From Salicibibacter cibarius (GTDB taxonomy: Bacteria > Bacillota > Bacilli > Bacillales > Marinococcaceae), in the NCBI RefSeq assembly GCF_016495725.1, contig NZ_CP054705.1:1488001-1552000 (forward strand): 64,000 nt of DNA, read 5' to 3'. Below the pieces are notes generated by a model. It saw only the letters and a program-made list of their open reading frames with translations, did not search any database and had not been told where the DNA came from. The position numbers and the translations under genes are program-made. Positions 1 to 9,775 of this stretch are shown piece after piece; the first letter of the stretch is position 1; every line of letters begins with the position of its first letter.

Positions 1-16
1 ATGAGGAGAGAAACCG

Positions 17-613
17 ATGGAAACGTTAGAAGTGATACGAACAAGAAGAAGCAACGGAAAAGTTTATCCCGATGAACCGGTGGACAAGGCACTGATCGAA
101 ACAATATTGGAAGCGGGAACGTGGGCGCCAAACCATCATCATACGGAACCGTGGAAATTTTTTGTTCAACAAGGCGAGGGGCGCCGCCCGCTCGGGAAAA
201 CATTGCGCAAAATAGCGATGGAAGATATGGGCGGCAAAGAAGAATCATTAGACGATAAGGAAGCACAGAAGGTGGCGAAAAAAGAGGAAAAACCGTTTCG
301 CGCACCTGTTGTCATCACCGTCGTCGCAGAGCCGGCAACAAAAGATAAGGTGATCGACATCGAAGAATTTGCAGCAGCCCATGCCGCTGTGCAAAACATG
401 TTGCTCGCTGCCCATTCCCTTGGTCTCGGGGCGATTTGGCGCAGCGGTGCACCCACATACCACCCGGAGATGCGCCGTCTGTATAATGTGTCTGAACGCG
501 GGGGCGTCGTAGGCTTTATTTATCTTGGCTGGCCGGCTTCAAACAAAAAGAAGGAACAGCAACGCCAAGGCATTGAGGAAAAAACGACATGGATGAATGA
601 AGACATTGAGTAA
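17..613 (+). CDS. Nitroreductase family protein
   Basis: The 198-residue product has the layout of small FMN-dependent nitroreductases: an N-terminal RTRRSNGKVYPDEPVD segment (FMN phosphate-binding Arg/Ser), the APNHHHTEPWKF segment near residue 37, and a C-terminal GLGAIWRSG motif near residues 137-145. Such enzymes reduce nitro-compounds, quinones or related substrates with NAD(P)H in the cytosol; the physiological substrate cannot be read here. GAGGAGAG at positions 3-10 is a good ribosome site for the ATG at 17. The gene stands alone, convergent with the PRC-barrel gene, with a small stem-loop between them. Family confident, substrate unknown. Confidence 0.9.
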   Translation: METLEVIRTRRSNGKVYPDEPVDKALIETILEAGTWAPNHHHTEPWKFFVQQGEGRRPLGKTLRKIAMEDMGGKEESLDDKEAQKVAKKEEKPFRAPVVITVVAEPATKDKVIDIEEFAAAHAAVQNMLLAAHSLGLGAIWRSGAPTYHPEMRRLYNVSERGGVVGFIYLGWPASNKKKEQQRQGIEEKTTWMNEDIE

Positions 614-640
614 TGCCGCTACAGAATTGTAGCGACTATT
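614..640. terminator. Small stem-loop between convergent genes
   Basis: A 7-bp stem (CGCTACA/TGTAGCG, 617-634) with a GAAT loop follows the nitroreductase stop and is followed by a weak T-rich stretch. It lies between convergent genes and may serve both. Weak terminator by sequence. Confidence 0.35.
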
Positions 641-646
641 TTCATC

Positions 647-1459
647 CTATTCTCCATAATGACGGCGAACTTCAGCGACGTAATCATCCGTCAATGGCGT
701 GGATTCATCATAGTCGGGAGCACTTTCCACGATATCGCGATCGGTAAACCGAGTGTAGGCGTGCTCTTCCACCGGAACGAATTCCCGGAACCATTCCACG
801 GGAACGAGATATTTATTTTTAGCGAGCAAACCGGCAGTGTCCACCTCCATAAAACATACTTGCCAGTTGTTCGTATCAAAAACGACATCCGAGACGGTTC
901 CTATTTTGTCCTCGGTCGCATAGACCGAATACCCTCGCAAATCCTTCGTGCTTTGCAAGTAAAAGTCTTTCTCATTCACCTTTTTCTGTTGTTCGCGTTT
1001 AACTGCCTTTTTTACCATATCCGAACTGACGCCTGCTTCCGTATTTTCGCCCAAAGTCGCGCCGGGCGTGAACGGGGAGACAGGGCCGCCCCCAGGGAGC
1101 ATCGGTGCCGGCCCCGGGCCGTAATTGGGCGCTGCCCAGTAATAGCCTAATCCGTAGTGATCGAGGATCGAGGCTTCATACGCCCGGGAAATGGGTTCAT
1201 GTTCCTTTGGTTGCGGACTATCCTTGATTTGATCTTTCGTCGCTTCGAAATCCACTTCCTGAGCTTCAATATCCAAACGATTAACAAGCTCGGGGCTCAG
1301 CAAAACTTTCCCGCCGATGAACCAAGGTCGTGTATCGGCAACAAGAAAACGGACTTTCCATTCACCGGCTGAATCAAAATAAACATCCGTTACTGATCCA
1401 AACGTTTCGTCCGCTGCTGATAAGGAAAACGATTGAAAGTCGTGAGTACGGATCAGCAT
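647..1459 (-). CDS. PRC-barrel domain protein (two PRC barrels)
   Basis: Two PRC-barrel repeats are visible, one at the N-terminus (MLIRTHDFQSFSLSAADETF... through about residue 75) and one in the second half (DLRGYSVYATEDKIGTVSDV... onward), joined by a Pro/Gly-rich linker containing a run of PNYGPGPAPMLPGGG. PRC barrels occur in RimM and in many stress or membrane-associated proteins; those with two barrels in Bacillaceae have no settled role. The reading frame is open further upstream to 1555, but AAAAGGAGG at about 1464-1472 fixes the ATG at 1459. Domain assignment confident, function unknown. Confidence 0.85.
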   Translation of the reverse strand: MLIRTHDFQSFSLSAADETFGSVTDVYFDSAGEWKVRFLVADTRPWFIGGKVLLSPELVNRLDIEAQEVDFEATKDQIKDSPQPKEHEPISRAYEASILDHYGLGYYWAAPNYGPGPAPMLPGGGPVSPFTPGATLGENTEAGVSSDMVKKAVKREQQKKVNEKDFYLQSTKDLRGYSVYATEDKIGTVSDVVFDTNNWQVCFMEVDTAGLLAKNKYLVPVEWFREFVPVEEHAYTRFTDRDIVESAPDYDESTPLTDDYVAEVRRHYGE

Positions 1460-1715
1460 GAAAGAACCTCCTTTTGAATAGCATTTATCCCGTATTATCC
1501 TGTTTCCGCTATGGGATTTTTTGAAACAAAAAATTAGCGCCGCATTCCCCTTCAAAATCTTCGATTTAGTGGGGTTAGGCGCTAAGGTCTTGGTCTGGTT
1601 ATTTTTAAAATCATTTTGGATAAGTATAGAATTAGATTTTCCATAAAGGATAAGGTATAATAGAATCGAACTTATGTTTTGTTATATAATCTCGGAAAAC
1701 TTTCAGGAGGGTTTG

Positions 1716-3075
1716 ATGATGAACATAGCCAAAACGTTATCGCATAAAATCACAAATCATTCACGCATTTTTGACGCAACGCTAGACATCTACAACAACG
1801 CACTGGCTTTTATTATCGAAGTGATAGATACAGAATTCGATAACCTTGATGAGATGAGGACGAAATCTATCGTTCCTGCGGTGGAACGGCTCATTCATGC
1901 GACTAAATCAAACCCTTCTCCAAAGTACCGGGCATTTAACGCTCGTTTTTATAAGTTTCCTTCGTATTTTCGAAGAAGCGCCATTGCTTCGGCTTTTGGG
2001 AAAGTGAAAAGTTATCGCTCTAATCTGCGTAACTGGGAAGAAGAGAAGGAAATTGCGTTTTCCGAGGGGAAAAGTTTAAAAAGAGCCCTCCAAGGTTGCA
2101 ATTAAAACACAAGGAATTCCCGGTGTTTTATCGAGGTAATATGTTCAACCGAACCTCGGAATCAACGGCTCAAATCAAAATCTTTCATAATAATGATTGG
2201 GTATGGGTAGATATCACCTTCAAAGAACAAGACTTATATAAGCGCGGGGTTTGGGATTGGAAAGAAAACAACCCTAAACTTGTTAAGGTTGGGAAAAAGT
2301 ATTCTCTTAATTTTAGTTATCAATCAAAAGTGACATTAAATAAAACAAAAATCAACGACCAAAAAATATGTGCGATAGACCTTGGCATCAACAACTCTGC
2401 GGTTTGTTCGGTCATGGATATAAAAGGCACTGTCTTGGCTCGTAAGTTTGTCAATCAGCCCAAAGAAAAAGACCGGTTATATACGTTGACGAACAAACTA
2501 CGCAAAGCGCAACGGACGTCGGGTTGGATTGCTGCACCGAATTTTTGGCGTCGTATCTATGGGATTCAAAAACACATCGTGAATGATACGTCACATGAAA
2601 TTGTGACATTTGCAAGTGAGAATGATTGCGATGTCATTGTTTTCGAATACCTAGATAAAATGAAAACGCCGAAAGGGTTTTGGGGCGCAAGGAAGCTTCG
2701 TTTCAAATTACGTTACTGGCGAAAGAAAGGGATTCAGAACAAAGTAACGGAAATGGCGCATTATCAAGGCACACGTATATCAAGAGTGAATGCTCGGAAT
2801 ACGAGCAAGTTGGCATTTGATGGCTCCGGAGAAGTCGAGCGAGATGGAAAAAAGATCTCGCCACATTTACAACAGGAAAAGTCTATCATGCCGATTTATC
2901 TGCTTCGTATAATATTGGCGCGCGATATTTTGTTCGTGGCATCCAAAAATCCATGTCGGAAACGACATGGTTGTCCCTTCAGGCAAAAGTACCTGATGTG
3001 GCAAAAAGGACATACACGACCTTGTCTTCATTGATTAGCCTTACGAAAGCATTAGAGGCGCCGGAGGCGTCTTAG
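1716..3075 (+). pseudogene. tnpB: TnpB-related RNA-guided nuclease, two frameshifts
   Basis: The product belongs to the TnpB-related branch of IS200/IS605 accessory proteins. ATG 1716 (or 1719) follows AGGAGG at 1705-1710. Frame one runs to about 2082; a shift at the A-run 2078-2082 moves to the frame reading SPPRLQLKHKEFPVFYRGN; a second shift at the six-A run 2848-2853 is needed to reach TFTTGKVYHADLSASYNIGA and the stop at 3073-3075. RuvC-like residues are visible across the frames: CAIDLGINN (Asp), VFEYLDK (Glu) and HADLSASYN (Asp). No CxxC zinc-finger pairs are seen, as in this branch. Two frameshifts make an active nuclease unlikely unless they are sequencing errors in the A-runs. Confidence 0.8.
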
Positions 3076-3150
3076 CCGCTTTTGTTTGCGCTGTATTTAA
3101 GATAAGGGATGCTCCATCAAAATCTTCGATTTAGGTGGAGAGGTTCACAC
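3076..3150 (+). ncRNA. Possible omega-RNA / right end of TnpB element
   Basis: In IS200/IS605 elements the guide (omega) RNA is made from the 3' end of tnpB and the right end. This stretch sits in that place and ends with the conserved ATCTTCGATTTAGGTGGAG word. Placement is by analogy; no RNA structure was computed. Confidence 0.3.
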
Positions 3151-3238
3151 CGGAAGTTTGACTTTCCGGCGATGAAATTATATAATTGAAAACTGTTTGG
3201 TTTTATATAATACTCATAAGTTATAATAATATAAAGTA

Positions 3239-4135
3239 GTGATCGGATTGAAAGAGCAAATTATGGAAAAGGCATTGCAAAGCTTTGCGATTGACGGTTA
3301 TTATTCCACGTCTATGCAGCAGATCGCTGAAAGTTGCGGCATTTCCAAAGCCTCATTGTACAAATATTTTTCTTCAAAAGAGACGTTATTGCTGAAATCT
3401 TTGGAGTATAACCTTGACCAATGGTTGACGAAAACGACAAATATCAATCTTACGCAAACGTTAGCTCCGAAAGATGAACTGCAAGAAAAAATCGTTCTTG
3501 AATTGGAAGCGATGAAAAATAATCGCTCTCTCGTCCATTCCCTCATGCGCGCTGTCCCCATCACAAAAAATGCGGAAATGATGCGGATGTTAAAACGAAC
3601 AAGAGTCGCGTTAATGAATTGGCACCGCGACAGTCTTATAAACGCGTATGGAGAAGAGAAATTACGTCCTTTTCTTTGGGATTGGGTCGCGCTCTTTCAG
3701 GGAACGATGAGAGAGTATGTTGTGCTCATGGGGGATGAGCACAAAGCATTGCCTATTCGTGATGTGGCAGCTTTAATCATTTCACATCTTGATGCGTTGA
3801 TAGAGTCAAAGCCCACTGTAAATCCGGTTTTGACATCAGACGTGATGCACGATTACGAAATGTACCAAGAAGATATGAAACCGGCGAGTGTTCAAGGAGA
3901 GATTGATGAAGTTCGCTATATCCTTCGGGAAAAAGTGAAAAATCAAGCAGATACCGATCAACAACCCGATGTGGATCGTGCACTGGAGGCGCTGTACCAA
4001 GAAACGGAAACCGAGTATCCGCGCACCTATTTGTTGGATGCACTGACGCTCTACTTGCAGCAATGGGCACCGATTGAAAACGAACGGAAAAAACTTTATG
4101 ACTTACTGGAGTTGCGAAATAGAGAAACCAAGTGA
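3239..4135 (+). CDS. TetR/AcrR family transcriptional regulator
   Basis: The first 55 residues form a TetR helix-turn-helix (IMEKALQSFAIDGYYSTSMQ, then GISKASLYKYFSSKETLL). At 298 residues it is longer than the usual 190-220; the extra C-terminal part (after about residue 200) is charged and not recognised. It ends 32 bp before a drug-exporter gene on the same strand, so it probably represses that exporter in response to an exported compound. The start is uncertain: GTG 3239 lacks a strong ribosome site, and the ATG at 3263 would cut into the first helix. Promoter-like TATAAT words lie at 3205-3232. Confidence 0.88.
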   Translation: MIGLKEQIMEKALQSFAIDGYYSTSMQQIAESCGISKASLYKYFSSKETLLLKSLEYNLDQWLTKTTNINLTQTLAPKDELQEKIVLELEAMKNNRSLVHSLMRAVPITKNAEMMRMLKRTRVALMNWHRDSLINAYGEEKLRPFLWDWVALFQGTMREYVVLMGDEHKALPIRDVAALIISHLDALIESKPTVNPVLTSDVMHDYEMYQEDMKPASVQGEIDEVRYILREKVKNQADTDQQPDVDRALEALYQETETEYPRTYLLDALTLYLQQWAPIENERKKLYDLLELRNRETK

Positions 4136-4167
4136 ATATCAACGAACGATAAAAGAAGGTATATAGA

Positions 4168-5643
4168 ATGACGACTAGTTCAAATTCATCAGGAACGAAA
4201 AATGTAAAAACAATCGCAGCCATACTATTGACAGGTGCTTTCATGGCCATCCTAAACCAAACGTTGCTTGCCACTGCCTTGCCGCATATTATGCACGACT
4301 TTGGCATAAGCGCTGATTTGGGCCAATGGGTGAATTCTGTTTTTATGCTCGTGAACGGAGTGATGATCCCCATCACTGCTTTTCTCATTGAAAAGTTTAC
4401 GACTCGTCGCCTGTTTTTTACCGCGATGGGCTTGTTTGCGTTAGGAACGTTAATATGCGCACTTGCGCCTACGTATGGGTTGCTTATTGGCGGGCGGGTT
4501 ACCCAAGCCGCGGGTGCCGGAATTATGATGCCGCTCATGCAAACTGTCCTTCTTTTAGTGTTTCCGATTGAACGCAGAGGTTTTGCCATGGGGATGGTCG
4601 GTTTAGTTATTGCATTTGCTCCAGCGATCGGACCGACGTTGTCCGGCTACCTTGTGCAAGACTTTCATTGGTCGATTTTATTTTGGATCATCTTTCCGTT
4701 AGCTGTATTGAATATGATTGTCGCTTATTGGACGTTGAAAAATGTGTCGTTTGCCCGTAATCCGAAACTGGATATTTTGTCTGTAATGTTATCAACGCTT
4801 GGTTTCGGCGGGTTGCTCTACGGGTTTAGTTTTGCGGGAACCTATGGATGGACCGACGTGCATGTGATCCTTCCCATGATTATTGGCCTCATCACCTTGG
4901 GTCTTTTTGTGTGGCGGCAACTGATTCTTCCGCAACCGATTCTCGAGGTGCGCGTTTTCAAGTACGGGGTTTTTACGATTGCCACGGTCATTGGCATGAT
5001 TATTTTTATGTCTATGATTGGCTCGCAAACGATTTTGCCGATTTATATGCAGGATATGAATGATTTTACAGCCCTTGAAACCGGGTTGATGCTTTTGCCG
5101 GGAGCTGTGGCGATGGGCTTAATGTCGCCGATTACCGGCCGGATTTTTGATAAGTTTGGCGCGCGAAAGTTAGCGATCTTAGGTTTGTTCACCGTTTCCG
5201 TGACGACATTTATGTTTACCCAACTAACCGCAGAAACATCCTTTGCTTATTTGGCGATTGTCAATACGTTTCGGATGTTCGGGATGGCTTTCGTCATGAT
5301 GCCGGTCACAACGGCGGCGATTAATTCTTTGCCTAATGTATTGATTCCGCATGGAACAGCGATGAATAATACAGTGCGACAGGTAGCCGGTTCAATCGGA
5401 ACGGCTGCCCTCGTGACAGTTATGTCGTCGATGGCCCTGGCACCGGAACAAGCGCCCAATATGGATGAAGCAATGGTTCACGGGGTGAATATGTCCTTTT
5501 GGTTGGCAACGATCCTCACGTTTATCGGCTTTATCCTTTCTTTCTTTGTTCCGAAAGGAAAAGGGACGCCACCGGATACGATCAATGAACCTAAAGCAAT
5601 GGATGAAAAAAATAATAATGAAGCGAGGCCACAAGAGGGATGA
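4168..5643 (+). CDS. DHA2-family MFS multidrug exporter
   Basis: This 491-residue membrane protein shows the EmrB/QacA-type features: TM1 ending in ILNQTLLATALPHIM, the motif-A region TAFLIEKFTTRRLF, and the antiporter motif GRVTQAAGAGIMMPLMQT, followed by further hydrophobic segments (about 14 predicted by eye) and a charged tail. It would export drugs or lipophilic compounds using the proton gradient. LmrB-like exporters of Bacillus have this size and are paired with a TetR repressor, as here. AGAAGG at about 4153-4158 precedes the ATG at 4168. The substrate is not readable. Confidence 0.92.
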   Translation: MTTSSNSSGTKNVKTIAAILLTGAFMAILNQTLLATALPHIMHDFGISADLGQWVNSVFMLVNGVMIPITAFLIEKFTTRRLFFTAMGLFALGTLICALAPTYGLLIGGRVTQAAGAGIMMPLMQTVLLLVFPIERRGFAMGMVGLVIAFAPAIGPTLSGYLVQDFHWSILFWIIFPLAVLNMIVAYWTLKNVSFARNPKLDILSVMLSTLGFGGLLYGFSFAGTYGWTDVHVILPMIIGLITLGLFVWRQLILPQPILEVRVFKYGVFTIATVIGMIIFMSMIGSQTILPIYMQDMNDFTALETGLMLLPGAVAMGLMSPITGRIFDKFGARKLAILGLFTVSVTTFMFTQLTAETSFAYLAIVNTFRMFGMAFVMMPVTTAAINSLPNVLIPHGTAMNNTVRQVAGSIGTAALVTVMSSMALAPEQAPNMDEAMVHGVNMSFWLATILTFIGFILSFFVPKGKGTPPDTINEPKAMDEKNNNEARPQEG

Positions 5644-5652
5644 GGCGAGGGA

Positions 5653-6735
5653 TTAAGCGCTCATCTCCTTGTGGTTTTTCCGTTTAATCCACGAGAACGC
5701 CAAAAGCAAAAAAGGGATAGGTGCAAAAATGAGCGCGTTTGTATACAGCATCGTGAAATACTCGATGCGAAGATGGTTATTCGCGATGTAAAGGGCCAAA
5801 CCGCCGGTGAGCAATCCCAACCCTAAAAACACTCCTCGCCTGACCCATCGGTGCTGTTCTTTATGGGGGACGAGTTGATCGTAAGCCAGAAAGAAAAATA
5901 ATGCACTTCGTATGTAACAGCCAAATGTCATAAGGATCAATCCGTAGATGTCAAAGCGGTCAATAAATCCCAATGTGAGGATGCGAACGGTTTCCAGTGC
6001 AGGATAGTTGAAACTGTCTGTTTGCCCCATGCCAAAAACCATTATGGTTCCAGTCATGGTTGAGATCATCGTAAAAAAAATACCTAGGCCTCCGATCATC
6101 CAAAATCTTAGAAAACGCTCCCGACGGATATTCTGCAATGGAAGGAAGAGCAAAAAGATAAGCTCTGCCCACACGCTAATCAATGCGATTGTTCCCCAAA
6201 TGACGGGAGCAAATCCAAATTCCAAAAGCGGCAAGATATGGTTAAATTCTTTTTCAGACACGTCGATAAATGAGATAGAATGCCCGGTGAAAAGGGCGAA
6301 CACTCCGATAAACAAAGCGGTATAGGCAATCACTTTCACCCCTTTGCTTGCTGCATAAAGACAGAACAAAAGAAAGAAGATAACCAACGCCCATACCGGG
6401 GTTTCCGGAAAAAAAGAAATGTTAACCATGTCTGTAACCGCTGCAGCCGAAAAAGCGCTTAAAAACAGAAAGTAGAAAGCAATAACGAGGAGTAGAGTTT
6501 TTCCGACAAAGCGACCCAGAAGGTGTTGGCTGATGCCACGAAAATCAAGATCAGGATATTTTAGGCGCAACCGGTAGATGACGATAATCAACCCTATGCC
6601 AACGGGAAATGATAACGAGGCGGCAATCCAACTATCACGTCCGGCGACGTCATAGATCAAAGGCAGGATTTGGACATGGCCCATGATCGGTACGGTTGTA
6701 AGGATTAGAAACAACGTTTCCCAACGATTCAACAT
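5653..6735 (-). CDS. Spore germination protein, GerAB/GerKB-type
   Basis: The 360-residue integral membrane protein belongs to the endospore germination permease family (GerAB/GerBB/GerKB, APC superfamily), with about ten hydrophobic segments beginning WETLFLILTTVPIMGHVQIL. In germinant receptors this B subunit recognises the small-molecule germinant in the spore inner membrane. It is the last gene of a gerA-gerC-gerB operon on the minus strand, 18 bp after gerC. Gene order A-C-B (rather than A-B-C) is common in Bacillaceae. The germinant cannot be predicted. Confidence 0.92.
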   Translation of the reverse strand: MLNRWETLFLILTTVPIMGHVQILPLIYDVAGRDSWIAASLSFPVGIGLIIVIYRLRLKYPDLDFRGISQHLLGRFVGKTLLLVIAFYFLFLSAFSAAAVTDMVNISFFPETPVWALVIFFLLFCLYAASKGVKVIAYTALFIGVFALFTGHSISFIDVSEKEFNHILPLLEFGFAPVIWGTIALISVWAELIFLLFLPLQNIRRERFLRFWMIGGLGIFFTMISTMTGTIMVFGMGQTDSFNYPALETVRILTLGFIDRFDIYGLILMTFGCYIRSALFFFLAYDQLVPHKEQHRWVRRGVFLGLGLLTGGLALYIANNHLRIEYFTMLYTNALIFAPIPFLLLAFSWIKRKNHKEMSA

Positions 6736-6753
6736 GGTTCTTTTGCTCCTCAG

Positions 6754-7929
6754 CTAATCTTTGTGATTCCAAAAGAAGAAGGGAATCGATTCCGATTTTT
6801 CCTCGCCTTCATCCTGATCGAGCAACCCCTCGTGATCAATGGAGGTTTCAATCATTAGATTGACGTCGGCGTTTGCAAAGATGTCATCCCACTGATCCGT
6901 GAGGTCAGGCCATTTTTGCGGGTATTTCTGGTGAACAAGGATGCCGAAATCAAGAATGTCTGTTTTTAATTCCTTTTGCAATTTTTTCAACGTCATTTGC
7001 ATGTGTGTACGGATTTCTTCCGTAAGTGCGTCTTCCATTTCTTGGATGGTTTGATCGTTTACGATCATGTCACTTGGCACTTCAGCCAGTGTTCCCCATA
7101 TTTCCATTTCGATATCGACGGTTAATTGGTCCCCATTCAAGGAAGGATCGATTATGACTCCTTTATCTTGCACTTCCATTGACACTTTATCTCCGGATGT
7201 TAATTTTGCTGTAATGCTTCCTCTTTCCGCTTCGTTGCGTAAATAAAGCAATCCTTTCGTTTCCGGTACATTCAAGGTCCCCACCATTTGATCTTCGTTA
7301 ATCACTGCTGTACCGGACAGCTCGGCAATTGTTTTTTTATTTTCGTTATTTATTTGCAACATGGGCACAAAAGTGGCCGAAATAGGAGAATTTAACATTT
7401 CAAAAACCGTTTTCAAGTCCATCGGTTTAAACTCGCCCGTAAACTCGGTTCCCTCCATACTGTCGGCCATTTCCACCGAAGTAAGATCACCGCTTATCGT
7501 GGCCGTCTCCAAAATGTCTTTCGGGTCGTCGGGTGTGATTAAGAGTAGACTATTTAAACGCGGCATTTGATCTCTTTTCAATACATCGATCGGCGTAGTG
7601 AGGTCATCAACGGCCAATGATTCACCGAGCACGAGAATATTGGTATGGGTGAAAATCAGACGCCGCTTTTCTTGCCGAATCATACTGCGAACTGCATCGA
7701 AAAGGGTTTCCCTTTCCATGGAAAGCACCATTCCTTCATGATCGGATTCAGCAGCCGTGATTTCACCGGAGGATTGCAAGATTTCAACACTCAATTCATA
7801 TCCATTTTCGGTTTTGTCGAGTCCCCCTCCGAACACCATTGCCACTTCATCCAAATCGCTCCCGCTCCAACAGCCGGCAGTGGGCATTAACAATGATAGA
7901 CATAGGCAAATCATTGCTATTTTTTTCAA
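6754..7929 (-). CDS. Ger(x)C family spore germination lipoprotein
   Basis: The 391-residue precursor begins with a lipoprotein signal peptide ending in LMPTAGCW, so the mature protein would be anchored by Cys20 to the outer face of the spore inner membrane. The family-typical WSGSDLDEVAMV start follows the Cys. The C-terminal third carries the GerC domain with long amphipathic helices (EDALTEEIRTHMQMTLKKLQ). It overlaps gerA by 4 bp (ATG inside the gerA stop region), indicating translational coupling. It is the C subunit of the receptor formed with the neighbouring A and B proteins. Confidence 0.93.
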   Translation of the reverse strand: MKKIAMICLCLSLLMPTAGCWSGSDLDEVAMVFGGGLDKTENGYELSVEILQSSGEITAAESDHEGMVLSMERETLFDAVRSMIRQEKRRLIFTHTNILVLGESLAVDDLTTPIDVLKRDQMPRLNSLLLITPDDPKDILETATISGDLTSVEMADSMEGTEFTGEFKPMDLKTVFEMLNSPISATFVPMLQINNENKKTIAELSGTAVINEDQMVGTLNVPETKGLLYLRNEAERGSITAKLTSGDKVSMEVQDKGVIIDPSLNGDQLTVDIEMEIWGTLAEVPSDMIVNDQTIQEMEDALTEEIRTHMQMTLKKLQKELKTDILDFGILVHQKYPQKWPDLTDQWDDIFANADVNLMIETSIDHEGLLDQDEGEEKSESIPFFFWNHKD

Positions 7930-9503
7930 GGGTGATCCCCCTTATCGTCTATCGGCAACCGTTTGATTTTTTCTTTCTTTTCATGGGGAATACTTTGCGG
8001 CCGTGTTCTGCGCCATTGGATCGGTAAACGAATGAAGGTATCTCCCCAATCGCGAAAATGAAAGGGTGCTAGCGGGGCCATATAACCGACCCCGAAAGAC
8101 TGAAGCGAAAACATGTGGGTGGCGAGTCCCAGTAAGCTAAGGAGAAGCCCGTACGCGCCAAATAAACCGGCCGGGAGCAGCAAGGCTAATCTCAAAATGC
8201 CCATAACGTCGGCTACACGTGTGATAGCAAAGGACGCAAGTACGGAAACCGCAACAACGATAATGGTAGGAGCTCCCACTAATCCTGCTGTGACCGAAAC
8301 TTCGCCCACAATGAGTGCGCCCACAATACTGACGGCTTGTCCGATCGGCTGGGGCATACGAATACCTGCTTCCCGTACGATTTCAAATAAAATAATCATA
8401 ATAAATATTTCCATCCCTACAGGGAAAGGAACGACTTCTCGCGAAGCGCTCATCCCGCTAATCATTTCGGAAGGAATGATTTCTTTGTGAAAATTGACAG
8501 CCGCGATGAAACTAGCCGGCAAAGTGATGCTAATGAGAAAACCACCAATCCTCAGGAGTCGTACAAACGATGCATAATAAGGGCGTGAGCTGTAGTCTTC
8601 CACGCCGTGAAAAGCTTCCATAAAAAGATTTGGAGCGACCAGCGTTATCGGGTCACCATCAACAAAGATAGCAAAATGGCCGTCCAGTAATTGCATCGCT
8701 GTTCTGTCAGGCCGTTCCGAGTTGGCGATCGTCGGAAATATCGTATAAGGATGGTCTTCAATCATCTGCTCCAGATGTCCGGCATTGTTCACACTGTCTA
8801 CGTCAATTTTTTGTAAACGCTTGTTGATCTCGTTAATGATTCCCGGTTTGACGATCCCGTCCATATAAGTGACAGCCACTTTTGTTTGCGACAGCGTTCC
8901 AAGCTGAAACATATGCACCCTTAAAGCGGGATGTTGAATGTGACGCCTGAGCAAAGCCAGGTTGTCTTCAATCGATTCGATAAACCCGATATGAGGCCCT
9001 TTAACGGATGTTTCCGTGAAAGGTTCTTCGAGGCTGCGTTTTTCAAAACCGGAAACATTCATTAACAGTCCCGCCGAAGCCCCGTCAATCATTAAAAGTG
9101 CTTGGTGATGCAGCACCTCATCAATACAACGGTTAAGATCGGCTTCTTCTTGGATCTCGCTGACGTTGATGCGATTTTTAATCGTTGTTATGGATGATTC
9201 CTCGTTTAACGTAAACGTATGAAATGTTTTGACCGGTTCAAGAATATACCGGCTAACGGAATGATCATCGATGAAAGCGTTAATGTAAACGAGCAGTGCT
9301 TCTATGTACTCATTTTCGTTGAGAGGCAACTGAAAGGAATGGATATTCACATCAGAGCTTTCCCCGAATCGTTCGTTAATGTATGTTTCATTTTTTTTAA
9401 TATCGTTTGCCAGAGGGGCAAATTGTTGGTAAGTTGAAAGGTTTGATGCGAGCGGCAATCCGTTGTTTCTTTTTTGGAAACGTCTTTTCGCGAACTTTAT
9501 CAT
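7926..9503 (-). CDS. Spore germination protein, GerA-type
   Basis: A soluble N-terminal domain (residues about 1-280) is followed by several membrane segments from about residue 295, the arrangement of GerAA/GerKA subunits, which form the ion-conducting part of germinant receptors. FVDGDPITLVAPNLFMEAFH and the SRPYYASFVRLLR segment are family landmarks. The frame is open to 9542, but AGGGGTG upstream of ATG 9503 (giving MIKFAKRRFQKRN) supports the shorter start. First gene of the A-C-B operon; forespore (sigma-G) control is expected from the family, though I could not single out a promoter. Confidence 0.92.
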   Translation of the reverse strand: MIKFAKRRFQKRNNGLPLASNLSTYQQFAPLANDIKKNETYINERFGESSDVNIHSFQLPLNENEYIEALLVYINAFIDDHSVSRYILEPVKTFHTFTLNEESSITTIKNRINVSEIQEEADLNRCIDEVLHHQALLMIDGASAGLLMNVSGFEKRSLEEPFTETSVKGPHIGFIESIEDNLALLRRHIQHPALRVHMFQLGTLSQTKVAVTYMDGIVKPGIINEINKRLQKIDVDSVNNAGHLEQMIEDHPYTIFPTIANSERPDRTAMQLLDGHFAIFVDGDPITLVAPNLFMEAFHGVEDYSSRPYYASFVRLLRIGGFLISITLPASFIAAVNFHKEIIPSEMISGMSASREVVPFPVGMEIFIMIILFEIVREAGIRMPQPIGQAVSIVGALIVGEVSVTAGLVGAPTIIVVAVSVLASFAITRVADVMGILRLALLLPAGLFGAYGLLLSLLGLATHMFSLQSFGVGYMAPLAPFHFRDWGDTFIRLPIQWRRTRPQSIPHEKKEKIKRLPIDDKGDHP

Positions 9504-9775
9504 GATTTTCACCCCTTTTCTGGCGAAACCTTGCATAAACATTATTGTCTCACTGTTTCACCGTTATATTCTTACTCCAGGGAGCGAAAATTCAACAGTC
9601 CATAGAACATTATTGTGTTGTGCGAAGCGATGGCAGGCACCCAAAAAAAACGAGTTCATATGGGTTGTAGAGTTATTTATACATTGCCACTGATTTTTGT
9701 TGCAAATACAACATAAATATTGTACCCTTAAATTATAAATATTGTTGTAAAGTCAATGAAAACGGGTGCTGAATA

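Larger units (their letters stand above)
1552..3150 (+). mobile_element. Decayed IS605-type element carrying a TnpB-related gene
   Basis: The broken tnpB-related gene at 1716-3075 is bracketed by direct copies of an 18-bp word, TCAAAATCTTCGATTTAG, at 1552-1569 and 3117-3134. The downstream copy continues into GTGGAGAGGTTCAC, typical of the right end of IS200/IS605 elements. No tnpA (Y1 transposase) is present. Exact ends cannot be fixed from one copy. Confidence 0.6.

Noticed and set aside
3777-4589. 270-codon minus-strand frame over the TetR and exporter genes
   Set aside because: It lies antisense across two clear genes and has no family resemblance.
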